Translations under genes and position numbers: made by a program
Shown here: piece after piece, positions 1-7,652 of the stretch
Numbering within the stretch: the first letter of the stretch is position 1
Layout: the number at the start of each line of letters is the position of its first letter
Source of the DNA: Bacteroidales bacterium
GTDB lineage: Bacteria > Bacteroidota > Bacteroidia > Bacteroidales > UBA932
Assembly: GCA_017630155.1 (NCBI GenBank)
Contig: JAGBVU010000007.1
Span: forward strand, 1-60,578
Direction of reading: 5' to 3'
Length of the DNA: 60,578 nt
Notes under the pieces: generated by a model
The model's database searches: none
Told to the model about the DNA's origin: nothing
What the model saw: only the letters and a program-made list of their open reading frames with translations

Positions 1-107
1 AAATGCTATTGTTCCCTGATGAGAACCACTGGATTCTCAAGCCTCAGAACTCTATCCATTGGAACAGAGTGTTCTTCGACTGGCTTGACCAATGGTGTAA
101 AGAGTAA
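1..107 (+). CDS. S9-family peptidase (prolyl oligopeptidase/dipeptidyl peptidase), C-terminal end only
   Basis: Partial gene running in from the left edge; the first whole codon is at base 3 and the stop is TAA at 105-107. The 34 visible residues include PDENHW followed by a Trp-rich tail (HWNRVFFDWLDQW). This is the usual C-terminus of S9 alpha/beta-hydrolase peptidases, where the His of the DENH motif is the catalytic triad His. Serine and Asp lie outside the window, so the subfamily (DPP IV-like or acyl-aminoacyl peptidase-like) cannot be fixed. It ends one base before the stop codon of the convergent DUF456 gene. Confidence 0.8.
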   Translation, partial: MLLFPDENHWILKPQNSIHWNRVFFDWLDQWCKE

Positions 108-108
108 G

Positions 109-597
109 CTAGATGGCTGCCGCAATGATATAATACATCATCACACCTGAGGCGGTGAGCTTCAGGCCGGTGCCGAAAAGAAAACCTAGAAAAGAGCCAA
201 GTGCCGCTTTAAGTGAGTGCTTGAGCTCTTTTCCTTCTATAAGCATCTCTCCAATTAGAGCACCAATAAATGCGCCAACGATCATCCCGGCAGGGGGGAA
301 AAAGAGGATGCCGATAATCATACCTATGGTTGAGGCTTTGGCTGCACTTTTGGAGCCTCCGGTGACTTTAGTAAAGTATGAGGGGACAATGTAGTCCAGT
401 GCCACCACAGCCACTGATACGATGAGCCATGTGATCATCACTGTACGGGTGAGGTCATTCTGGGTGTTGACCCCCCAGGTATATAGGATAAGCATGCCCA
501 GGTAACTGATTGGAGGTCCCGGAAGGATGGGAAGTACAGAACCAAGTATACCTATTACGCCAAGCAGGGCACAAAAAATTTCAATTAAAATTTCCAT
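109..597 (-). CDS. DUF456 family membrane protein
   Basis: 162 residues and strongly hydrophobic, with about four to five membrane spans. Gly-rich helices (residues 8-30 contain LGVIGILGSVLPILPGPP; the middle contains GMIIGILFFPPAGMIVGAF) are the hallmark of the DUF456 family, whose function is unknown. It is the downstream gene of a two-gene unit with dusB, which ends 11 bases before this start, so it is probably co-transcribed from the dusB promoter. The 3' end abuts the convergent peptidase gene with a one-base gap and no room for a separate terminator. Family assignment is firm; no function is claimed. Confidence 0.85.
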   Translation of the reverse strand: MEILIEIFCALLGVIGILGSVLPILPGPPISYLGMLILYTWGVNTQNDLTRTVMITWLIVSVAVVALDYIVPSYFTKVTGGSKSAAKASTIGMIIGILFFPPAGMIVGAFIGALIGEMLIEGKELKHSLKAALGSFLGFLFGTGLKLTASGVMMYYIIAAAI

Positions 598-608
598 TGT
601 AATAGCTT

Positions 609-1589
609 TTATTTTTCTCCCCAGGTCTCACCTACGAAGTCGAGGAGGCGAAGAACCTCTGCGGGGTCATTTTCTGTTACTAACTTGAGTCTTGTCTCTT
701 TGAAATTGGCCAAACCCTTGAAGTAGCACGAAAGGTGTCTGCGCATCTCCAGAACGCCCACCCTTTCCCCCTTCACTTCGATGGATTTGAGGAAGTGTTT
801 TTTGGCAAGTGCCACCCTGTCATTGACAGACATTTCGGGGAGTTTTTCCCCTGTGTCGAGGTAGTGCCTTATCTCCTGGAATATCCAGGGGTGTCCGTAT
901 GTGGCGCGACCTATCATTATGGCATCCACTCCGTATCTCTCGAACGCCTCTGCAGCCCCCTCCGGGGTGGTAATATCACCATTGCCAATGATGGGAATCT
1001 TCATTCTCGGATTTTTCTTTACCTCCCCTATAAGGGTCCAGTCGGCCTCACCTCTATATAGCTGGCAACGGGTCCTTCCGTGGATGGTGAGTGCTGCGAT
1101 TCCCACATCCTGAAGCCTCTCTGCAAGCTCCACTATTATCTTGGAGTCCTCATCCCATCCGAGTCTGGTCTTTACAGTTACGGGGCATTTTACTGCATCC
1201 ACTACCCTGCGGGTGATATCGATAAGTTTGTCGGGCTCGCGCATCATCCCAGAGCCGGCACCGCGCTTGGCAATTTTATTTACTGGGCAACCGAAGTTGA
1301 TGTCAATAAGATCGGGGTTTGCCTTTTCCGAACGGATGGCAGCCTCTACCATTGCTTCGGGGATATGCCCATATATTTGTATTCCGATAGGTCTTTCGTA
1401 GTCAAAAATCTCAAGCTTCTTCAGTGAGCCAGCCACATCTCTGATAAGACCATCCGATGAGACAAACTCGGTGTAGAGCATATCTGCACCATACATTTTG
1501 CAAACATATCTGAAAGAGGCATCTGTCACGTCCTCCATTGGGGCGAGAAAAAGGGGTTTGTCCCTGAATGAAATGTTACCTATGTTCAT
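609..1589 (-). CDS. dusB: tRNA-dihydrouridine synthase, DusB type
   Basis: 326-residue FMN-dependent TIM-barrel enzyme that reduces uridine to dihydrouridine in tRNA using NADPH. LAPMEDVTD near residue 15 is the FMN-binding start of the barrel. The catalytic Cys is residue 101 in NFGCPVNKI, followed by the RGAGSGMM loop. IHGRTR and GNGDI complete the phosphate-binding side. Length is normal for the family. A TACTTTTG -7 box on the minus strand (1612-1619) lies 22 bases before the ATG, back to back with the lpxK promoter. The DUF456 gene follows in the same direction. The Dus subfamily is inferred from the overall sequence; bacterial DusB is the best fit. Confidence 0.93.
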   Translation of the reverse strand: MNIGNISFRDKPLFLAPMEDVTDASFRYVCKMYGADMLYTEFVSSDGLIRDVAGSLKKLEIFDYERPIGIQIYGHIPEAMVEAAIRSEKANPDLIDINFGCPVNKIAKRGAGSGMMREPDKLIDITRRVVDAVKCPVTVKTRLGWDEDSKIIVELAERLQDVGIAALTIHGRTRCQLYRGEADWTLIGEVKKNPRMKIPIIGNGDITTPEGAAEAFERYGVDAIMIGRATYGHPWIFQEIRHYLDTGEKLPEMSVNDRVALAKKHFLKSIEVKGERVGVLEMRRHLSCYFKGLANFKETRLKLVTENDPAEVLRLLDFVGETWGEK

Positions 1590-1611
1590 TTTGACTGAAG
1601 AAATCTTACCG

Positions 1612-1619
1612 CAAAAGTA
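1612..1619 (-). promoter_or_regulatory. -7 box of the dusB promoter
   Basis: On the minus strand this reads TACTTTTG, matching the Bacteroides -7 consensus TAnnTTTG, 22 bases before the dusB ATG. No TTTG is seen at the -33 position. The same bases occupy the -33 position of the facing lpxK promoter. Confidence 0.65.
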
Positions 1620-1639
1620 GAAATAATTATAGAAAACTT

Positions 1640-1647
1640 TACCTTTG
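1640..1647 (+). promoter_or_regulatory. -7 box of the lpxK promoter
   Basis: TACCTTTG matches TAnnTTTG. Only five bases (CGGGG) separate it from the lpxK ATG at 1653, so the transcript should have almost no leader. The -33 position has no TTTG and coincides with the dusB -7 box on the other strand. Confidence 0.65.
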
Positions 1648-1652
1648 CGGGG

Positions 1653-2642
1653 ATGATTGACAAAATTCTCTTATTTCCTTACTATCTGATTTTGGAGTTG
1701 AGGCACTTTATGTACGATAAGGGGCTTCTCAAATCGTACAAGTACGATATACCTGTCATCTCTATAGGCAATATTACTGTAGGTGGTACAGGGAAGACTC
1801 CGCACGCAGAACTCGTCATAGGTGAACTGTTGAAGCAGAACCACAGAGTGGCCCTCATCTCGCGTGGTTATGGCAGGAGTAGCAGAGGGTTCAGAGTAGT
1901 TCAGGAGGGGGACAATTATAGAGATGTGGGGGATGAGCCGCTTCAGATCAAGCGTAAATTTCCCTCTGTATTGGTGGCGGTCGACTCGTCCAGAAAAAGG
2001 GCAATAGATACACTCCTCGCTTTTCCGGAGGATAAAAGGCCCTCTATAATAGTTCTGGATGATGCGTTTCAGCATAGGCGAGTAGTTCCATCGGTATCCA
2101 TAGTGCTGGTCAATTATCAGAGGCCAGTTTTTCAGGACAGACTTCTTCCACTTGGGAAGTTGAGGGATCTCCCCAGAAGGATATCAGCAGCTGATATCGT
2201 AATAGTGACCAAGATTCCCTGGTATGATGAGTCTCCGGATGAGGCTTTGTGGAGAAAAAAACTCCATCTGTCGGCAGATCAGAAACTCCATTTTTCAAAG
2301 GTGGAATATGGAGATTTTCTCCCTGTCTTTCCACAAGAGTGCGATACGAGATATGTCTATTCTCCAAAAGCAATAGTGTTCAGCGGAATAGCCAATGGGA
2401 AGCCATTCTCCGATTATGTGGGTGTAAAATATAAAGCTGAGGCCCTTTTCAGATTCTCAGACCATAAGAATTACCGCAAATGTCACATTCGCAGGATAGA
2501 ATCTGCATCGGCCCAGTTCCCCACCGCAGCGGTTATTACTACCGAAAAGGATGCTCAACGACTTCTCCATCTGAAGTTCATCCCAGAGGAACTCAAAAGA
2601 AAACTCTTCTATCTCTCAATGAAGGTCGATATAATCAAATAA
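1653..2642 (+). CDS. lpxK: Tetraacyldisaccharide 4'-kinase
   Basis: 329 residues. LpxK phosphorylates the 4' position of the lipid A disaccharide precursor at the inner face of the cytoplasmic membrane. The N-terminal hydrophobic stretch (residues 5-20) is the usual membrane-associating helix. It is followed by VISIGNITVGGTGKTP, whose GGTGKT at residues 44-49 is the P-loop. ISRGYGR and the DDAFQHR segment (about 136-142) are family landmarks near the active site. The ATG is five bases from a -7 box. The gene ends in a hairpin shared with the convergent aminopeptidase gene. With lpxH at 57192 it is the second lipid A gene in the window. Confidence 0.95.
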   Translation: MIDKILLFPYYLILELRHFMYDKGLLKSYKYDIPVISIGNITVGGTGKTPHAELVIGELLKQNHRVALISRGYGRSSRGFRVVQEGDNYRDVGDEPLQIKRKFPSVLVAVDSSRKRAIDTLLAFPEDKRPSIIVLDDAFQHRRVVPSVSIVLVNYQRPVFQDRLLPLGKLRDLPRRISAADIVIVTKIPWYDESPDEALWRKKLHLSADQKLHFSKVEYGDFLPVFPQECDTRYVYSPKAIVFSGIANGKPFSDYVGVKYKAEALFRFSDHKNYRKCHIRRIESASAQFPTAAVITTEKDAQRLLHLKFIPEELKRKLFYLSMKVDIIK

Positions 2643-2667
2643 AAGAGCACCCAATGAGGTGCTCTTT
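2642..2667. terminator. Bidirectional terminator between lpxK and the aminopeptidase gene
   Basis: A perfect 10-bp stem (2642-2651 AAAGAGCACC with 2658-2667 GGTGCTCTTT) and a six-base loop. Both sides are T-rich in the direction of exit, so it can serve both convergent genes. The left arm begins at the last base of the lpxK stop codon. Confidence 0.8.
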
Positions 2668-2695
2668 ATTCTTTGTTATAATCGGAGAAATGTCT

Positions 2696-4087
2696 TTAGT
2701 TTTCCATCTCTCTCTCCACATCTTCAACAGTGATAGGGAGTCTCTTGTCGCCGAGCAGGCGGCTGCCGTTATCAGTGATGAGGATGTCGTCTTCCAGGCG
2801 GATGCCTCCGAAGGTGTAATATTGCTCCAATGCGCCGAAGTTGATGAATTGGGCGTTGGTCCCTTCACGTTTCCATTGCTCTATAAGTGCTGGGATGAAA
2901 TAAATACCTGGTTCAACTGTCACAACGTGACCTTTTTCGAGCATCTTGCCCATTCTTAGTGAGCCGAGACCGAATTGGGTAGAGCGTTTGTAGGTGTCAT
3001 CATAGCCGACATAGTTTTCACCCAGATCCTCCATGTCGTGGACATCCATGCCCATATTGTGACCAAGGCCGTGCGGCATAAACAGAGAGTGCGCACCTGC
3101 TGCCACGATTTCATCCACATCACCTTTGAGAAGCCCAAGATCTGCAAGCCCCTGCGCCATAACGCGGGATGCTGCCTGATGTACACTTGAGTAGGTGATT
3201 CCCGGGCGGGCCATATCTACTGCAAGATTGTTGGCTGCTGAAACAATGCTATAAATCTCCTTCTGCTGCTGTGTGAATTTGCCGGATGAAGGCAATGTTC
3301 TGGTAAAATCGGAAGTGTAGTTGGTGTTGGTCTCTGCACCAGCATCAATTACCAGCAGACGGCCTTCGGTCAAAATCTGGTGATGTGAGTGGTTGTGTAG
3401 GGTCTCACCATTTTGCGAAAGGATGATAGGGAATGATGGCATAAGCCCCTCGGAGATGGATATCCCCTCCATTATACCTACAAGTTCCTGCTCTACCATT
3501 CCGAGTTTCATCGTCTTCATGGCAGTATAGTGCATCTTGTATCCGATATTGCAAGCTTTTTCAATCTCTGCCACTTCGCACTCCTCTTTGATAAGACGCA
3601 ACGATACCACACCTTTAATAAACTCTACAGAGGCACTGCTCTTCATCTGGTCAAATGGGATGCCGAGGAGTCTGTGGAGCTGGATCATATTGTGATATCT
3701 GTATGGAGGGAGGAAATGGACTTTACGGCCCTGGCTTGCTGCCTTACCAACAAATTCGTCAAGGTGTGCCAATGGGTATGTTTTTGTTACACCCACCTTC
3801 TGGGCTTTCTCGCTGATTAGTGGCTGAGGGCCCATCCATATTATATCATCGATATCCACATCGTTGCCAAAGATAATCTCTTCTCCTGATTCGAGGTCGA
3901 TGATGGCGGCAAGATCTGGGTCAGTAAGACCAAAGAAATAATTGAAATTGCTGTCTTGTCTGAATCTGTACTGGTTCCCCGGGTAGTTGACAGAGGCATC
4001 ACTATTTCCAAGAAACAGAAGTATACCTTTATCTATTTTTGATTTCAGGGCGCTTCTCCTATTTACATAAACATCTTTTGAGAACAT
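2696..4087 (-). CDS. pepP: Xaa-Pro aminopeptidase (M24 family, aminopeptidase P type)
   Basis: 463 residues. Removes N-terminal residues that precede proline. An N-terminal AMP_N domain (about 5-130) precedes the pita-bread catalytic domain (about 175-460). All five dinuclear-metal ligands are present: D248 (VIDAGAET), D260 (YTSDFTRT), H343 in MPHGLGHNMG, E392 in TVEPGIYF and E432 in GIRLEDD. There is no signal peptide, so it is cytoplasmic. Its 5' side faces the SusC region across 297 bases. A one-mismatch -7 box (CAATTTTG, 4115-4122, minus strand) lies 27 bases upstream, which is weak. It converges with lpxK on a shared hairpin. Confidence 0.94.
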   Translation of the reverse strand: MFSKDVYVNRRSALKSKIDKGILLFLGNSDASVNYPGNQYRFRQDSNFNYFFGLTDPDLAAIIDLESGEEIIFGNDVDIDDIIWMGPQPLISEKAQKVGVTKTYPLAHLDEFVGKAASQGRKVHFLPPYRYHNMIQLHRLLGIPFDQMKSSASVEFIKGVVSLRLIKEECEVAEIEKACNIGYKMHYTAMKTMKLGMVEQELVGIMEGISISEGLMPSFPIILSQNGETLHNHSHHQILTEGRLLVIDAGAETNTNYTSDFTRTLPSSGKFTQQQKEIYSIVSAANNLAVDMARPGITYSSVHQAASRVMAQGLADLGLLKGDVDEIVAAGAHSLFMPHGLGHNMGMDVHDMEDLGENYVGYDDTYKRSTQFGLGSLRMGKMLEKGHVVTVEPGIYFIPALIEQWKREGTNAQFINFGALEQYYTFGGIRLEDDILITDNGSRLLGDKRLPITVEDVEREMEN

Positions 4088-4171
4088 AACTTATAATCAT
4101 TTATAGTTTTTTTTCAAAATTGAGTAAAATGTAAGTCAAATGCAAGTCTGGTGCTGAAATTTTATTAAATT

Positions 4172-4203
4172 TTTGGTAGTTTAATGGAAGTGTGATATCT
4201 TTG
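4172..4203 (+). promoter_or_regulatory. Promoter of the SusC/SusD operon
   Basis: TTTG (4172-4175), a 20-base spacer, then TATCTTTG (4196-4203). This is a perfect match to the Bacteroides -33/-7 consensus. Transcription should start near 4207-4210, giving a leader of about 175 bases. Confidence 0.85.
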
Positions 4204-4384
4204 TGTGACGTGTTTTATTGTAAAAACGCGCACAATAATTGTTAATAACCTGTTAAAAACTTTAATATCAGGAAGTTATAAATTTTGATAAACACATTCG
4301 CTCTCTTGTTTAGAGGCGGAAAATTTTGGTAGACAAAATACTAAAACTAAACAATAACTTAATTATTAACCTAAAAATTCATTT
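4204..4384 (+). promoter_or_regulatory. Long 5' leader of the SusC gene with a 5'-terminal hairpin
   Basis: The rest of the 297-base gap upstream of SusC. At the predicted 5' end, 4209-4217 (CGTGTTTTA) can pair with 4221-4230 (TAAAAACGCG) with one bulged A and a three-base loop. The remainder is AT-rich and unstructured, ending in ACCTAAAAATTCATTT just before the ATG. No Shine-Dalgarno sequence and no small ORF that I can support. Confidence 0.45.
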
Positions 4385-7300
4385 ATGTTCGTTTCAAAAA
4401 GACTAAGTAAAGCGTTGCGTTTTGCAGCTCTTACTATGTGTGCTCTTTTCCTTTCATTGGGAAATGCTTGGGCACAGGACATTACTGTTACCGGTAAGGT
4501 AACTGACAAGTCTGGTGAACCTATCGTAGGTGTTTACGTTCTTGTAGAGAACACCACTATCGGTACATCGACTGATCTCGACGGTGCATACTCACTAACT
4601 GCTCCCTCTACAGCTAAGTTGGTGTATACCTCAATGGGTTACAAAGATGCAGTTGTCGACGTTAACGGTAGAGCAGTTATTGACGTTGTAATGGAAGACG
4701 ACGCTCTTTTGCTTGATGACGTAGTTGTTACAGCATTGGGTGTTAAGAAAGAGAGAAAAGCTCTTGGTTATTCTGTTACAGAGATGAAATCAACTGAGCT
4801 ATTGAGAAACAAACAAACTAACGTTGTTAACTCTCTAGCAGGTAAAGTTGCCGGTGTAAACATCACTCAGTCAGGTGGTGCTGCAGGTGCTGGTTCTTCT
4901 ATCGTTATCCGTGGTGGTAACTCTGCATCTGAGTCTCGTGACAACCAGCCTCTATTCGTTGTGGACGGTATCATCTACGATAACTCGACTGTAAACGGTG
5001 GTAACTCTGGTACAGACGGTGTGACCAATTCTGCAACTACTTTCTCAAACCGTGTAATGGATATCAACCCTGAAGACGTTGAGAGCATGTCAGTTCTTAA
5101 AGGTGCAGCAGCTGCTGCTCTTTACGGTTCACGTGCTGCTGACGGTGTGATCGTGATCACTACCAAAAAAGGTTCTTCAGACGGTTCTGTTAAAGTAAAC
5201 TTCTCATCTAAATACACTTACTCAGTGGCTAACTCAGTTCCTGAGATCCAAAGCACATTCGGCAGAGGTTCTTATGATATGAACGGTGACCTTCAGACTG
5301 ACCTTGTAACCTCTTCTTGGGGTGCTGTCAACAACGGTCCTGTTTATGACAACATCAAAGACTTCTTCCAGGCTTCTAACGTATTTGATAACAGCTTCAG
5401 CGTAGCTGGTGGTCACAAAAACGGTAACTTCTATCTATCAGCTTCTCGTTTTGACCAACAGGGTACTATCCAGGGTACTGGTTACGACAAGACTACTTTC
5501 CGTTTCAACGGTGAGCAAAAAGTAGGTAACTGGCTAACTGTAGGTGCTAACGTATCTTACTCTGTAGCAAACACTCGCAAAACCCTTACTTCATCAGGTC
5601 TTTACTCTGGTGGTGGTAACGGTACCATGACAGCTCTTTACGGTTGGTCAAGAAGTGAGAACATGTCTCACTGGATCAACGAGGACGGTACCAAATATCG
5701 TATGTTCCCTAACCACGTTCTTGAGGATGAGGTTGAGAACCCTTACTGGATCATCAACAGAAACGAGATGACCGATAAGAACGAGCGTATCACTGGTGCT
5801 GTGAATGCAGGTATCAAATTCACCGACTGGTTGGATCTTAACTACCGTATGGGTGTTGACTCTTATACCAACGATTCATACACTTACATCGCTCCAGGTG
5901 GTAACGTATCTGAGAAATACCAAGGTGGTCGTCTAAGTACTTCAAAAGTTAGCTACAACTACTTCAACACTAACTTGATGCTTAACTTCCACAAAACTTG
6001 GGGTGACTTCGATGTTGCTGCTCTTGTTGGTACAGCTACTGAGTCTACTCAAAGAACTCGTGACGGTCAATGGGGTTGGGAATTCGCTGTTCCTGGTACT
6101 GTTTCATTCGCAAACATCCTTGACCAAAATAAATTCTTCAACCAATCACACTCTCTAAAACGCCTTGTAGGTGTTTACGGTGAGGTTCGTGCTTCTTGGA
6201 AGAATATGATTTATTTGACAGTAACCGGACGTAATGACTGGTCATCTACTCTTCCTGTAGACAACCGTTCATACTTCTATCCATCTGTATCTGGTTCATT
6301 GGTATTCACCGAGCTTCTTCCTAAGAACGATGTTTTGACATTCGGTAAAGTTCGTGGTTCATGGGCACAGGTAGGTAAAGATGCTTCTCCTTACTCAACC
6401 AACACTTACCTTTGGGGTATCCAGGTAGTTAACGGTGAGTTCCAGGGTGTAGGTAACAGCTGGACTGGTGGTTCTCCTTACCTTCTTCCAGAGATCCAGA
6501 CCTCTTGGGAGGTTGGTGCTGAGTTGAAATTCTTCAACGGTAGATTCGGTATCGACTACACTTACTACCACTCAGTAACTGGTAACCAGATTGCAGCTCC
6601 TCGTCTTTGCCAATCAACCGGTTATATCTTCTTGACTATCAACTCAGGTTCAGTTAAGAACCAGGGTATGGAGCTTATGATCACTGGTACTCCAGTTGAT
6701 ACTAAAGACTTCACTTGGGATCTTGTATTGAACATGTCAGGTAACCGTGGTACTCTTGGTGACTTCGTAGAAGGTGTTGACTACTTCTATGTAACTGATG
6801 CTCAGATCGGTGGTGTTAAAGCTGCTTCTATCCCTAACGGTGGTTACTTCCTTGGTATGACCGGTAACTACTGGCTAAGAGAGACTGAGAAAGTTCAGGA
6901 TGTAGACAAGAAAACTGGCGAGCCTAAAGTTGACGCTAAAGGTAACCCTGTAATGGTTGACAAAGAGATCGAAGGTGGCCGCTATCAGATTGATGCAGCA
7001 ACTGGTCTTTACAAACTTCAGGGTAACACTACCAACATCGTTGGTAACCGTGAGCCTAAACTTATCGGTGGTTTGACTTCTAACTTCCGTTGGAAAGACC
7101 TTTCATTCTCATTCTTGTTTGACTTCCGTCTTGGTGGTGATATCTACAACGGTACTCAGTACTATTTGACTTCACTTGGTCAATCAATGAGAACTCTTGA
7201 GAACAACCGTACTTCAGTAACTGTAGAAGGTGTTGACTCTAAGACTATGGAGCCTGTTTCTATCACTTACAAAGCTGGTGAGTCTTACAACGTAAACGGT

Positions 7301-7633
7301 TCAGTTCGTTCAGGTGAGTATATGATTCAAAGCTACTGGAGCAACTACTGCTCAAACGCTTACAATTTCATCCAGAGTGTAAACTGGTTGAGACTACGTA
7401 ACATCAACCTTTCATACGACTTCTCTAACCTAATCAAAGGTCAGGACGTTCTTAAAGGTCTTGTAGCAACTTTCACTGCTAACAACTTGTTCTATGTAAC
7501 CAACTACGTTGGTGGTATGGACCCTGAGGTTTCAATGGGTTCTGGTACTGGTGGATCTGGTTCAGTAGGTATTGACTACTGCGGTGTACCTAGCCAAAGA
7601 TCATTCTCATTCGGTCTTAATCTAACTTTCTAA
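4385..7633 (+). CDS. SusC/RagA-type TonB-linked outer membrane transporter
   Basis: 1082 residues. A signal peptide ends at about residue 30 (NAWAQ). Then come a carboxypeptidase-regulatory-like beta-sandwich (about 34-105, VTGKVTDKSGEPIVGV), a TonB-box region (LLDDVVVTALGV), a plug domain (about 120-260, with IVIRGGNS and PLFVVDG) and a 22-strand barrel ending in Phe (FGLNLTF). There is no STN domain or anti-sigma partner, so it is not wired for ECF-sigma signalling. It takes up oligomeric nutrients across the outer membrane with the SusD protein 7 bases downstream. Substrate cannot be read. Codons are highly biased (GGT, CTT, AAC, CGT), like those of the nearby ribosomal genes, which suggests high expression. 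Confidence 0.96.
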   Translation: MFVSKRLSKALRFAALTMCALFLSLGNAWAQDITVTGKVTDKSGEPIVGVYVLVENTTIGTSTDLDGAYSLTAPSTAKLVYTSMGYKDAVVDVNGRAVIDVVMEDDALLLDDVVVTALGVKKERKALGYSVTEMKSTELLRNKQTNVVNSLAGKVAGVNITQSGGAAGAGSSIVIRGGNSASESRDNQPLFVVDGIIYDNSTVNGGNSGTDGVTNSATTFSNRVMDINPEDVESMSVLKGAAAAALYGSRAADGVIVITTKKGSSDGSVKVNFSSKYTYSVANSVPEIQSTFGRGSYDMNGDLQTDLVTSSWGAVNNGPVYDNIKDFFQASNVFDNSFSVAGGHKNGNFYLSASRFDQQGTIQGTGYDKTTFRFNGEQKVGNWLTVGANVSYSVANTRKTLTSSGLYSGGGNGTMTALYGWSRSENMSHWINEDGTKYRMFPNHVLEDEVENPYWIINRNEMTDKNERITGAVNAGIKFTDWLDLNYRMGVDSYTNDSYTYIAPGGNVSEKYQGGRLSTSKVSYNYFNTNLMLNFHKTWGDFDVAALVGTATESTQRTRDGQWGWEFAVPGTVSFANILDQNKFFNQSHSLKRLVGVYGEVRASWKNMIYLTVTGRNDWSSTLPVDNRSYFYPSVSGSLVFTELLPKNDVLTFGKVRGSWAQVGKDASPYSTNTYLWGIQVVNGEFQGVGNSWTGGSPYLLPEIQTSWEVGAELKFFNGRFGIDYTYYHSVTGNQIAAPRLCQSTGYIFLTINSGSVKNQGMELMITGTPVDTKDFTWDLVLNMSGNRGTLGDFVEGVDYFYVTDAQIGGVKAASIPNGGYFLGMTGNYWLRETEKVQDVDKKTGEPKVDAKGNPVMVDKEIEGGRYQIDAATGLYKLQGNTTNIVGNREPKLIGGLTSNFRWKDLSFSFLFDFRLGGDIYNGTQYYLTSLGQSMRTLENNRTSVTVEGVDSKTMEPVSITYKAGESYNVNGSVRSGEYMIQSYWSNYCSNAYNFIQSVNWLRLRNINLSYDFSNLIKGQDVLKGLVATFTANNLFYVTNYVGGMDPEVSMGSGTGGSGSVGIDYCGVPSQRSFSFGLNLTF

Positions 7634-7652
7634 AAATTTAATGGATATCAAT

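Noticed and set aside
735-1061. Open frame of 108 codons on the plus strand
   Set aside because: Lies wholly inside dusB on the other strand; no family features.
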